In this document: in pieces, positions 54,964-63,095 of the stretch | How the letters are laid out: every line of letters begins with the position of its first letter | How positions within the stretch are numbered: the stretch's first letter is position 1 | DNA from: Agrobacterium genomosp. 13 str. CFBP 6927 | GTDB taxonomy: Bacteria > Pseudomonadota > Alphaproteobacteria > Rhizobiales > Rhizobiaceae | Length of the DNA: 64,000 nt | NCBI GenBank assembly: GCA_900012615.1 | Contig: LT009756.1 | Span: 264,035 to 328,034, forward strand | Direction: 5' to 3' | Translations under genes and position numbers: made by a program | The notes under the pieces: generated by a model | What the model saw: only the letters and a program-made list of their open reading frames with translations | What the model was told of the DNA's origin: nothing | Database searches by the model: none

Positions 54964-56991
54964 TTGAGAATTCGCGGTCGTATCAATCTTCTTGTTGGGC
55001 TGATGAGCCTCGTGGCCTGTACCATTGGCGGGCTGTCTATCTACGCGGTCAGCGAATTCCAGGTGCGCACGGTTGGGTATGAAAAGGCTGCGGAGCGCGC
55101 CTATAAAGGCGAGGCGCTCAACCGTCTTGTCACCGCCGTCGTGATGGAAGCGCGCGGTATTTACGCTGCCCCCGATATCGAGAAGGCGGCACCTTTTGCC
55201 GATGGCATCGTCAAGAATCTCGACGCCATGGAGAAGCTGATCTCGACGTGGACCCCTCTCGTTCCGGCGGAACAGAAGACGGCCTTCGACAACCTCTCCA
55301 GCCGCTTCAAGGAGTTCAAGACCTTCCGTCTGGAAACGGCGCGGCTTGCACGTGAGGTCGGTCCGCAGGCCGCCAACCAGCAGGGCAACAATGAGGCGAA
55401 CCGGGCCAACCGCAAGGCCTATCAGGCGGAAATCGATGCCGTCGTTAAAAATGACATTGCCGGGCTTGAAGCCGTCAAGGTGGGCATCGACGGGTTTGTG
55501 ACGACAACGTTCTGGCTGGTCATCATCGTCACGGGCAGCGGCATATTGGCCGGCGCGGCGTTCGGTCTTTACATTGGAGCGCGACAGCTGAGCGCGCCGA
55601 TCCGCAGGGTTTCGGAAGTGATGAATGCCGTTGCGGACGGAAATCTGGACGTGGACGTGCCTTATCTCGGCCAGAAGGATGAGATCGGCGAAATGGCGGC
55701 GGCCGTCGAGGTCTTCAAGAAGAACGGGCGCGAGATGCGCCGCATGAATGCGCAGGAAGCCGCCATGCGCGCCAAGAGCGACGATCTGCAGGCCGGCATG
55801 GCCGTTGTCGTCGACGCGGCGGCGGGCGGTGATTTCAGCCGCCGCATCAACAAGGATTACGGCGATGAAAACCTCAATCGTTTCGCCGCGACCATCAATG
55901 CCCTGCTCACCGGTGTGGATAACGGCGTTTCCGAGACCAGCCGCGTCATCGAAGGTCTGGCCCGGGGTGATCTGACGGAAAAGATGGATGGCGAGTTCCG
56001 CGGCGTGTTCGCCGAACTGCAGGCCAACGTCAACGAGACACTCGCCAAGCTGCGCGAAACGATGCGGGAAGTGCGCAGCAGCACGGAAGGCATCAGCGGC
56101 AATGCGAACGAACTGCGCTCGGCGGCCGACGACCTGTCGAAGCGGACAGAACAGCAGGCCGCAGCCCTGGAGGAAACCTCCGCCGCTCTGGACGAAATCA
56201 CCGCCGTCGTTCGCAATTCGACCGATCGGGCGCAGGAAGCCAGCACCATGGTGGCCGAGACCAAGCAGAAGACGGAGGAATCCGCCAATGTCGTGCGCGA
56301 TGCCGTCTCCGCCATGGATCGCATCGAGCATGCGTCGCGTGAAATCAGCCAGATCATCAATGTCATTGACGAGATCGCCTTCCAGACCAACCTTCTGGCG
56401 TTGAATGCGGGCGTCGAGGCGGCGCGTGCAGGCGAAGCGGGCAAGGGTTTTGCCGTCGTCGCGCAGGAAGTGCGTGAGCTGGCGCAACGCTCGGCAACGG
56501 CCGCGAAGGACATCAAGGCGCTGATCACCAAATCCGGCGAGGAAGTCGGCCGGGGCGTATCGCTGGTGCAAAAAACCGGCAGCGCATTGAGTGAGATCGA
56601 GACGCGCGTCCTGGCGATCAACGATCACATCCATTCGATTGCTACCGCTGCGCGGGAACAGTCCACCGGACTGCACGAAGTGAACACGGCGATCAACCAG
56701 ATGGACCAGGTGACGCAGCGCAATGCCGCCATGGTCGAGGAGACATCGGCTGCGACCCACAAGCTGAGCGGCGAGGCGGATCATCTGGTGACGCTGGTGG
56801 CACGCTTCAAGGTGGGCGTCGAGGAGGTCCACGCCCGGCCCCGCGCGGAACAGCCGATGCGGCCCGTGGCGGTTTCCGGCAGAACGGCGGCGGTTGCCTC
56901 GCCGGCCCGTAAATTGATGAACAGCGTTGGCCGTGCGCTTAATGCCCAGTCGGCCGCTGCGCCGGCGCATGGAGACTGGCAGGAGTTCTGA
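54964..56991 (+). CDS. Methyl-accepting chemotaxis protein
   Basis: Chemoreceptor of 675 residues. It has an N-terminal membrane helix (about 7-28), a short periplasmic four-helix-type sensor (about 30-175), a second helix (about 180-205, [19 protein letters not shown]), HAMP regions (about 205-260 and a second near 285-340) and the signalling hairpin tip [21 protein letters not shown] (about 468-488). The C terminus GDWQEF fits the xWxxF CheR/CheB tether. The start is a TTG with GGGGGAA upstream. Adaptation and signalling proteins are not nearby. A strong terminator follows at 57035. Confidence 0.9.
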   Translation: MRIRGRINLLVGLMSLVACTIGGLSIYAVSEFQVRTVGYEKAAERAYKGEALNRLVTAVVMEARGIYAAPDIEKAAPFADGIVKNLDAMEKLISTWTPLVPAEQKTAFDNLSSRFKEFKTFRLETARLAREVGPQAANQQGNNEANRANRKAYQAEIDAVVKNDIAGLEAVKVGIDGFVTTTFWLVIIVTGSGILAGAAFGLYIGARQLSAPIRRVSEVMNAVADGNLDVDVPYLGQKDEIGEMAAAVEVFKKNGREMRRMNAQEAAMRAKSDDLQAGMAVVVDAAAGGDFSRRINKDYGDENLNRFAATINALLTGVDNGVSETSRVIEGLARGDLTEKMDGEFRGVFAELQANVNETLAKLRETMREVRSSTEGISGNANELRSAADDLSKRTEQQAAALEETSAALDEITAVVRNSTDRAQEASTMVAETKQKTEESANVVRDAVSAMDRIEHASREISQIINVIDEIAFQTNLLALNAGVEAARAGEAGKGFAVVAQEVRELAQRSATAAKDIKALITKSGEEVGRGVSLVQKTGSALSEIETRVLAINDHIHSIATAAREQSTGLHEVNTAINQMDQVTQRNAAMVEETSAATHKLSGEADHLVTLVARFKVGVEEVHARPRAEQPMRPVAVSGRTAAVASPARKLMNSVGRALNAQSAAAPAHGDWQEF

Positions 56992-57034
56992 TTGGACCCG
57001 GTTTACCCGTTCTCGTCAGATTAGCTCTGTTTCG

Positions 57035-57065
57035 AACGCCGCCCTCCCGGGCGGCGTTTGTTTTT
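57035..57065 (+). terminator. Terminator after the second mcp gene
   Basis: AACGCCGCCC pairs with GGGCGGCGTT around TCCC, followed by TGTTTTT. It separates the chemoreceptor from the following kinase gene. Confidence 0.9.
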
Positions 57066-57246
57066 CCTGCGATGAAAACGTTTGTTTTGCAGCGCATTGG
57101 AAAAAAATCAGTTAGGTCCTATTATTATACGTGCATATAAACCGAGCCGTTCAACCAAAGCGGCGGCGCGCATACAGGATCAGGGCCCGGTGTTTTCTAA
57201 AGGCGTAGACAGCTTGGACCGCACGGAGGACAATCCGGTGCACTGC

Positions 57247-58665
57247 ATGCCGGGATTGACCGCAGGTCTTTCAGGACGCCTGCTGCTGCTGACGGTCATT
57301 TTCGTGATGATCGCCGAGGTGCTGATCTTCGTGCCCTCGGTCGCCAACATGCGCCTTTCCTGGCTGCGCGATCGGCTGAACACGGCAGCCGCTGCCGGTG
57401 CGGTGATTGACGGCTTGCAGGCAGAATTGCCGCGAAGCGTGCAGAACGACACACTGATGGCGACCGGGGCGAAGCTCATCGCACTGCGCAAGGACGGCAC
57501 CTCGCGCCTCCTCGCCGTGGCCGAAACGCCGCCCGGGGTGGATGAGCAATATGATCTTTCCGATGTCTCGCAGCTGGCGGCGGTGCGGGATGCCTTTTCC
57601 ACATTGCTGTTCGGCGGCAACCGCGTCATCCGGGTTTTCGACGTTGTCGGTGACAGCGACACCATCATCGAACTGGTGCTGGGCGAAAACAAGCTGCGGG
57701 CGGCGATGCTTGCCTATGCTCGCAACGTCTTCCTGATTTCCATCGTCCTGTCGCTGATCACTGCCGGTCTGATTTTCGTTTCCATCAACCGCATCATGAT
57801 ACGGCCCATCCGCCGCCTGACGCTCGGCATGCAGCATTTCTCCGAAGACCCCGGCAATCCGGAACGGATTTTCGTCGCCGAGGACGGGACCGATGAACTG
57901 GCGGTTGCTGGCCGCCATCTGGCCGACATGCAGACCGAGTTGCAGAAAACGCTCAGGCAACAGAAGAACCTCGTGGATCTTGGCCTCGCCGTTTCAAAGA
58001 TCAATCATGACATGCGCAACATTCTGTCATCCGCGCAGCTGATGTCGGACCGCCTGGTGGATGCAAAGGACCCGATGGTGAGAAGTTTCGCGCCGAAGCT
58101 GCTGCGCACCATCGACCGTGCGGTGGCCTATACGGGCGAAGTTCTGGCCTATGGGCAGGCGACGGAAGGCGCGCCGAAACGCAAGACGGTTCACCTGAGC
58201 CTTCTGGTGCGCGATGTGCGCGACATTCTGGCGCTTGAGCCGGAAAGCGGTATCGAATTTCACGACAGTGTGCCCACTGATCTGACGGTTGATGCCGATG
58301 CCGAGCAGCTTTTCCGGGTGATCCATAATCTCTGTCGCAACGCCGTTCAGGCCCTGCAATCGGACGCGGCGAATGCGGCGCCCCGGCATCTTTCAATCTC
58401 GGCCCAAAGGGCTGGCAGCGTCGTCAGCATCGTCATAGACGACAACGGGCCGGGAATGCCGCGCAAGGCAAAGGAAAACCTGTTCTCCGCTTTCAGGGGC
58501 TCGGCCCGTTCCGGTGGCACCGGCCTCGGGCTCGTTATTGCGCGGGAACTGGTGCTTGCCCATGGCGGCACGATCGCGCTTGTTGAAAAGCCCGGCCCAG
58601 GAACCCAGTTCCGCATAGAGATCGCCGATCGTGCAGCTTCCGTACATGCGGCCAGAACCGCCTGA
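57247..58665 (+). CDS. HAMP-domain sensor histidine kinase (orphan)
   Basis: Membrane histidine kinase of about 472 residues from the ATG at 57247. It has helix 1 (about 8-32), a short periplasmic part (about 35-155), helix 2 (about 160-182), HAMP, then a HisKA-like dimerisation helix with His254 in SKINHDMRN and HATPase motifs (NLCRNAVQALQ; DDNGPGMP; GGTGLGLVIA). The pattern KINHDMRN differs from the usual SHELRTPL core. Upstream in-frame GTG (57190) and TTG (57214) starts are possible; the ribosome-binding site is unclear. No response regulator gene is near, so it is an orphan kinase. Confidence 0.8.
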   Translation: MPGLTAGLSGRLLLLTVIFVMIAEVLIFVPSVANMRLSWLRDRLNTAAAAGAVIDGLQAELPRSVQNDTLMATGAKLIALRKDGTSRLLAVAETPPGVDEQYDLSDVSQLAAVRDAFSTLLFGGNRVIRVFDVVGDSDTIIELVLGENKLRAAMLAYARNVFLISIVLSLITAGLIFVSINRIMIRPIRRLTLGMQHFSEDPGNPERIFVAEDGTDELAVAGRHLADMQTELQKTLRQQKNLVDLGLAVSKINHDMRNILSSAQLMSDRLVDAKDPMVRSFAPKLLRTIDRAVAYTGEVLAYGQATEGAPKRKTVHLSLLVRDVRDILALEPESGIEFHDSVPTDLTVDADAEQLFRVIHNLCRNAVQALQSDAANAAPRHLSISAQRAGSVVSIVIDDNGPGMPRKAKENLFSAFRGSARSGGTGLGLVIARELVLAHGGTIALVEKPGPGTQFRIEIADRAASVHAARTA

Positions 58666-58882
58666 GAATCCCGCTCGCGGACGGCCTGATGCAATCACCA
58701 TATCAGCCTGAAAATGCGTGACACGGGGTCGCTCAAAAACAGCCCTTATGGAATATCTTTTGTAATCAATGGGATAAATGAATTGCTGCGGAAAAATGAC
58801 AATTTCGAAACGAAATCGCTTGCAATCGGAATGAGGACGTTTTAGAGGATCGCCACGCCACCGGAAACGACCGGAACGGCAC

Positions 58883-58959
58883 GCACCCGTAGCTCAGCTG
58901 GATAGAGCACCAGACTACGAATCTGGGGGTCAGGAGTTCGAATCTCTTCGGGTGCGCCA
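58883..58959 (+). tRNA. tRNA-Arg (anticodon ACG)
   Basis: A 77-nt cloverleaf. The acceptor stem GCACCCG pairs with CGGGTGC, the CCA end is encoded, the D-arm AGCTCAGCTGGATAGAGC and T-loop TTCGAAT are normal, and the anticodon stem CCAGA/TCTGG encloses CTACGAA with anticodon ACG at 58917-58919. Its A34 is expected to be edited to inosine (TadA), decoding CGU, CGC and CGA. Confidence 0.97.
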
Positions 58960-59131
58960 TTTCTCTTTCCATAAAAAATCAAATAAAATGCCTTTCGGGC
59001 CGCCGTTTATAATGCGGTTCAATGTCGGCATCTCTGTTGCCCTCTCGAAAACCCACAAGGTCGAACAGACTCCGAACGTCGCCAATATGTGCTAAAATCA
59101 TCCGGTCATTAGCTGGCCTCAGGTGAAAGCC

Positions 59132-59944
59132 ATGTTGGAAACTGACCAGGTATTTGCAGGTTCTATTCCGGAAAACTACGACCGTTACATGGTGCCGTTG
59201 ATTTTCGAGCCCTTCGCCCGTGATCTGGCGCGGAGAGCGGCGTCATTGATGCCGATCGATGTGCTGGAAATCGCTGCGGGGACCGGGGTTGTCACCCGCG
59301 AACTGGCGCCCAGATTGCCGCCCGCCGCACATTATGTCGTAACCGACCTCAATCAGCCGATGCTTGATTTTGCAGCGGCGCGACAGGCGCCTGACAATCG
59401 CATTGATTGGCAGCAGGTGGATGCTCAGGCGCTGCCGTTTGAAGACGCGAGTTTCGATCTCGTTTTCTGTCAGTTCGGCGCGATGTTTTTCACCGACCGT
59501 CTGACCGCCTATCGCGAAGCAAAGAGGGTGTTGAAGCCCGGTGGACATTATTTATTGAACGTGTGGGACCGTATTGAAGAGAATGACTTCGCGAATGATG
59601 TGACGAACGCCCTTGCCGGTCTGTTTCCCGACGATCCGCCACGCTTCATGGCCCGCACTCCGCACGGCTATCACGATACGGCGTTGATCCGTGCCGAGTT
59701 GGAGAGTGCCGGCTTTTCCCGCGTGGCGATTGAGACGATAGCGGCGCAAAGCCGTGCATCGTCACCGCGCATTCCCGCCATGGCCTATTGTCAGGGAACC
59801 GTTCTTCGCACTGAAATCGAAGCCAGGGCGCCGGGAAAACTGGAAGCGGCGACGGCGTGTGCCGCATCCCGGATTGAAGCGAGGCACGGCAACGGCGAGG
59901 TTGCCGCCAAAATTCAGGCCCATGTGATTCTGGCTGTTGCGTGA
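59132..59944 (+). CDS. Class I SAM-dependent methyltransferase (Methyltransf_11 type)
   Basis: A soluble protein of 270 residues with the SAM motif VLEIAAGTGVVTREL (about 44-58), acidic motif II (VVTDLNQPMLD), the post-I motif and LVFCQFGAMFF. It looks like a small-molecule (UbiE/quinone- or polyketide-like) methyltransferase; no substrate can be given. ATG at 59132 has AGGTG at a 7-base spacing; a GTG at 59123 is possible. It stands alone between the tRNA and the ABC operon, in a region of looser gene packing that may be accessory. Confidence 0.8.
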   Translation: MLETDQVFAGSIPENYDRYMVPLIFEPFARDLARRAASLMPIDVLEIAAGTGVVTRELAPRLPPAAHYVVTDLNQPMLDFAAARQAPDNRIDWQQVDAQALPFEDASFDLVFCQFGAMFFTDRLTAYREAKRVLKPGGHYLLNVWDRIEENDFANDVTNALAGLFPDDPPRFMARTPHGYHDTALIRAELESAGFSRVAIETIAAQSRASSPRIPAMAYCQGTVLRTEIEARAPGKLEAATACAASRIEARHGNGEVAAKIQAHVILAVA

Positions 59945-60115
59945 GACACTTCGCCTGCTGATGCAGCCATGGCCGTCGAACAGGTCTTGAATCCGTATAT
60001 TCGGGTTACCCCCTCATATTAGTGGATTTTTATGAAGGCCGGTATTGCAGGGCCTGGCGATGAGCCGGGATTATCGGGCTTTCCGGTGTCACCGAACTTT
60101 CTGCAAACCTTCGTC

Positions 60116-60132
60116 ATATTGTCATACAATAT
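60116..60132 (+). promoter_or_regulatory. Perfect 17-bp inverted repeat operator of the ABC operon
   Basis: ATATTGTCATACAATAT is a perfect 7-bp inverted repeat with a 3-base centre. Its core TTGTCATACAA fits TNGTNNNACNA, the consensus for FadR/FCD-subfamily GntR regulators. It covers a TACAAT -10-like hexamer 35 bp before the first gene, a good place for repression. No GntR gene is in the window. Confidence 0.65.
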
Positions 60133-60163
60133 AAGCATATGCGCTCCAGAAAAGGAGCGCAGA

Positions 60164-61309
60164 ATGACGCCACAATCACTTGAACTTTCGGGTATCGGCA
60201 AAGGCTTCGGGGCTGACGATGTTCTGAAAGAGATCGAACTCTCCATCCGTCCCGGTGAATTCCTATCCCTCGTCGGCATGTCGGGCTGCGGCAAGTCCAC
60301 GCTTCTGCGCATCATTGCAGGGCTGGAAACGCCGGATCGCGGTTCGGTCTCGATCGGTGGTCAGGATGTGACGGAACTCGATCCGAGTGACCGCAATCTG
60401 GCGATGGTGTTCCAGTCTTACGCCCTTTATCCGCATATGAACGTGCGCCAGAACATCGCAACGCCGCTCAGGATGCGACGTCTGCCCTTTGCAGCGCGCC
60501 TGCCGCTGATCGGGCGGTTTGTGGCCCCGGCCGAAACGCTCAGGCAGATCGATGCCGCCGTCGAACAGGCGGCAGAGACCCTGCAGATCGCGCATCTGCT
60601 GGACCGCAAGCCGGCGCAGCTTTCCGGTGGCCAGCGCCAGCGTGTGGCGCTTGCCCGGGCACTGGTGCGCTCGCCCGCCGCCTTTCTGATGGACGAGCCG
60701 CTTTCCAATCTCGATGCGAAGCTTCGCGCCCATATGCGTGAGGAACTGGCTGGCCTGCATCGCCGGTTGGGAGCAACCTTCATCTACGTTACCCACGATC
60801 AGATCGAGGCCATGACCATGTCCGACCGCATCGCGCTGATGGCGGAAGGCCGCATCGAACAGCTCGGCACGCCGGATGAACTTTACCGAAAGCCAGCGAC
60901 GCTGACGGTCGCGCGTTTTATCGGCACGCCGTCGATCAATCTGCTGCCGGTCGAAATCGATGCACAGGGCAAGGTCACGGCTTTCGGCCGTGATCTTGGT
61001 GTGGATGCTTCTGGCCGCGATGCCGGTCCGGCAACGCTCGGCCTTCGCGCCGAAGACTTGCGTCCGGGTGCCGAAGGTTTCGCGGTGCGGGTGGTGCGCA
61101 GCGAAACCCATGGCGCTGACCGTTTTGTCAGCTGCCGCCTTCTGAGCGATGAGACGGTGGCCGTCACCCTTCGCCAGGGCGCGGGAGAGGTGCTGGGCGC
61201 TGATGCGGACGGCGTGATGAACCTCGGTTTTGCGCCGGAACGTGCCCATCTTTTCGCCGCCGACGGCCTGCGCCGCAAGACGACGGTGCGTGAACGGGTG
61301 CCGGCATGA
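60164..61309 (+). CDS. ABC transporter ATP-binding protein (MalK/UgpC-like, carbohydrate-type)
   Basis: Cytoplasmic ATPase of an importer. It has 381 residues with Walker A GMSGCGKS (38-45), Q-loop Gln84 in FQSYALYPHM, signature LSGGQ (153-157), Walker B LMDEP (175-179) and switch His211. A C-terminal TOBE/OB-fold regulatory domain runs from about 240 to 370. Oddity: about 20 extra residues (around 105-125, LPFAARLPLIGRFVAPAE) lie between the Q-loop and the signature compared with MalK. The ATG at 60164 has AAGGAG 8-9 bases upstream. The stop overlaps the permease start (ATGA). Confidence 0.93.
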   Translation: MTPQSLELSGIGKGFGADDVLKEIELSIRPGEFLSLVGMSGCGKSTLLRIIAGLETPDRGSVSIGGQDVTELDPSDRNLAMVFQSYALYPHMNVRQNIATPLRMRRLPFAARLPLIGRFVAPAETLRQIDAAVEQAAETLQIAHLLDRKPAQLSGGQRQRVALARALVRSPAAFLMDEPLSNLDAKLRAHMREELAGLHRRLGATFIYVTHDQIEAMTMSDRIALMAEGRIEQLGTPDELYRKPATLTVARFIGTPSINLLPVEIDAQGKVTAFGRDLGVDASGRDAGPATLGLRAEDLRPGAEGFAVRVVRSETHGADRFVSCRLLSDETVAVTLRQGAGEVLGADADGVMNLGFAPERAHLFAADGLRRKTTVRERVPA

Positions 61310-62232
61310 CGGCGGCCGATTTCTCCACGCTCACGCCTGCAAAGGCCCGGCCGCGCCTGTCGAAGGCGGACCGGCGCATGATCTGGCGCGGCCTCATGTT
61401 TGCCGCGCCGGCGAGCCTCCTGCTTCTGGCGATCTATATCATTCCCATGCTCGTTCTGGCGGGTTTTTCCGTCACCGATTACCAGCTTGGCGCACTCTCC
61501 ACCCGCTTCGTCGGCATCGGGAATTTCGTCAAGGCTTTTGAGGATCCGGTTTTTTTGCGCGCACTGGCGAATACGGCCATTTATGCGGCCATCGTCATCC
61601 CCTTTGGCGTATTTCTGGCACTCGGCGTAGCCCTGCTCGTTTATAATCGCAAGCGTAGCCGCGCTTTTTGGGAAGTGGCCTATTTCCTTCCCGTCACTGC
61701 AACGCTCGTCGCCATGGCAACGGTGTGGCAATTTCTGCTGCACCCTTCGCTTGGGCCGGTGAATGCGGCGATCAAGTGGCTGGGTTTCGAACCCGTCGCA
61801 TTCCTCTCCAACCCCGTTCTGCTCATTCCCACCATGGCGTTGATGGGTGTCTGGCAGATTCTGGGCTTCAACATGGTGCTGTTCCTCGCGGGCCTTACCG
61901 CCATCTCCAAGGATTTGCACGAAGCGGTACGGCTCGATGGCGCGAAAAACCCGATCGACCGGTTCCTGACGGTAACGTGGCCGATGCTTGGGCCAACGAC
62001 GATGTTCGTTGTGGTCACCACCTCGATCTCGGCTTTCAAGGTGTTCGAGACGGTCGCCGTGCTGACCAAGGGCCGCTCCGGTTCCGAAACACTGCTGTTC
62101 GATCTCTATCTTGAGGGTTTCGAATATTCGAACACGGGTTATGCGGCGGCGCTGACCATTATCTTCCTCGCGATCGTGCTGATCCTGTCGATCGGCCAGA
62201 CGCTGCATATGGACCGGAAGGTGCACTACTGA
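61306..62232 (+). CDS. ABC transporter permease (MalF/UgpA type)
   Basis: Inner-membrane permease of 308 residues with about six membrane helices. The EAA loop is EAVRLDGAKNPIDRFLTVTWP (spread over about 205-226). Its ATG overlaps the ATP-binding gene stop (ATGA), and its stop overlaps the next start (TGATG). Together with the next gene it forms the heterodimeric channel of a sugar-type CUT1 importer. Confidence 0.92.
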   Translation: MTAADFSTLTPAKARPRLSKADRRMIWRGLMFAAPASLLLLAIYIIPMLVLAGFSVTDYQLGALSTRFVGIGNFVKAFEDPVFLRALANTAIYAAIVIPFGVFLALGVALLVYNRKRSRAFWEVAYFLPVTATLVAMATVWQFLLHPSLGPVNAAIKWLGFEPVAFLSNPVLLIPTMALMGVWQILGFNMVLFLAGLTAISKDLHEAVRLDGAKNPIDRFLTVTWPMLGPTTMFVVVTTSISAFKVFETVAVLTKGRSGSETLLFDLYLEGFEYSNTGYAAALTIIFLAIVLILSIGQTLHMDRKVHY

Positions 62233-63053
62233 TGGCCGCGCTCCGTAAATATCTCCCGCATCTCGTGCTCGCCCTCGGCGCATTCGTGATGCTCCTGCCG
62301 TTCTACTGGATGATACTGACGTCGATCCGCTCGCCAGCAGAAATATTCAACGTCTCCCTGTGGCCGATCCCCGAGAAATTCGATGCGGTCGACAATTATG
62401 CCCGGGCGGCCGGGCAGGTGCCGATGGCACGTTTCATGCTGAACGGCGTCATCGTCTGCTTCGGCATCCTCATCGTGCAGGTCCTGACATCGGTTCCCGC
62501 GGCCTATGCGCTGGCGAAGCTCAGATTTCCGGGCCGCAAGCTTCTCCTGGGCCTCGTCATCGCCGCACTCTGCGTTCCAATTCAGGCTCTTGCGCTTCCG
62601 CTTTTTGTCGGTCTGGCGAAAGCGGAGATGTTGAACACCTACTTCGCGATGATGATGCCGTTCTTCATCTCCGTCTTCGCCATCTTCCTGTTCAACCAGT
62701 CCTTCCGCAGTTACCCGGACGAAATCATCGAGGCGGCGCGCATGGATGGTTTCTCGGAAATGGAGATCTGCTGGGGGCTGGTTCTGCGCGGCTCGCTGCC
62801 CTCGCTCGCCGCTTTTTCGGTCTTCTCGCTCGTTGCCCACTGGAACGACCTTTATTGGCCGATGATCGTGGTTTCCGACACCAATCTGGCCCCGCCGCCG
62901 CTTGGCATGATGTTCTTCGCCGATGTCGAATCCGGTGCGAATTACGGTGCGCTGATGGCGGGCGCCACACTGATTACCGCGCCGATGGTGCTGTGCTTCC
63001 TCCTCGCACGGCGGCATTTCATCGCCGGTATTACCATGACCGGCGTCAAGTGA
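62232..63053 (+). CDS. ABC transporter permease (MalG/UgpE type)
   Basis: Second channel subunit of 273 residues, with about six membrane helices. The EAA motif is EAARMDGFSEMEICWGLVLR (about 172-191). It begins with LPFYWMILTSIRSPAEIF, typical of the MalG/UgpE group. It lies between permease 1 (overlapping start) and the binding-protein gene (42 bp later). Confidence 0.92.
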   Translation: MAALRKYLPHLVLALGAFVMLLPFYWMILTSIRSPAEIFNVSLWPIPEKFDAVDNYARAAGQVPMARFMLNGVIVCFGILIVQVLTSVPAAYALAKLRFPGRKLLLGLVIAALCVPIQALALPLFVGLAKAEMLNTYFAMMMPFFISVFAIFLFNQSFRSYPDEIIEAARMDGFSEMEICWGLVLRGSLPSLAAFSVFSLVAHWNDLYWPMIVVSDTNLAPPPLGMMFFADVESGANYGALMAGATLITAPMVLCFLLARRHFIAGITMTGVK

Positions 63054-63095
63054 CGCCGTTCAGACTTCCTCCTCCCAACCTTTCTGGAGATTGAC

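Noticed and set aside
54754..56970. Open frame of 738 codons on the minus strand opposite the second chemoreceptor
   Set aside because: Antisense shadow of a protein with clear HAMP and receptor domains; no ribosome-binding site or recognisable motif.
58802..58816. ATTTCG-AAA-CGAAAT inverted repeat upstream of tRNA-Arg
   Set aside because: It is short and A/T-rich in an A/T-rich promoter area, with no known operator match; may be chance.
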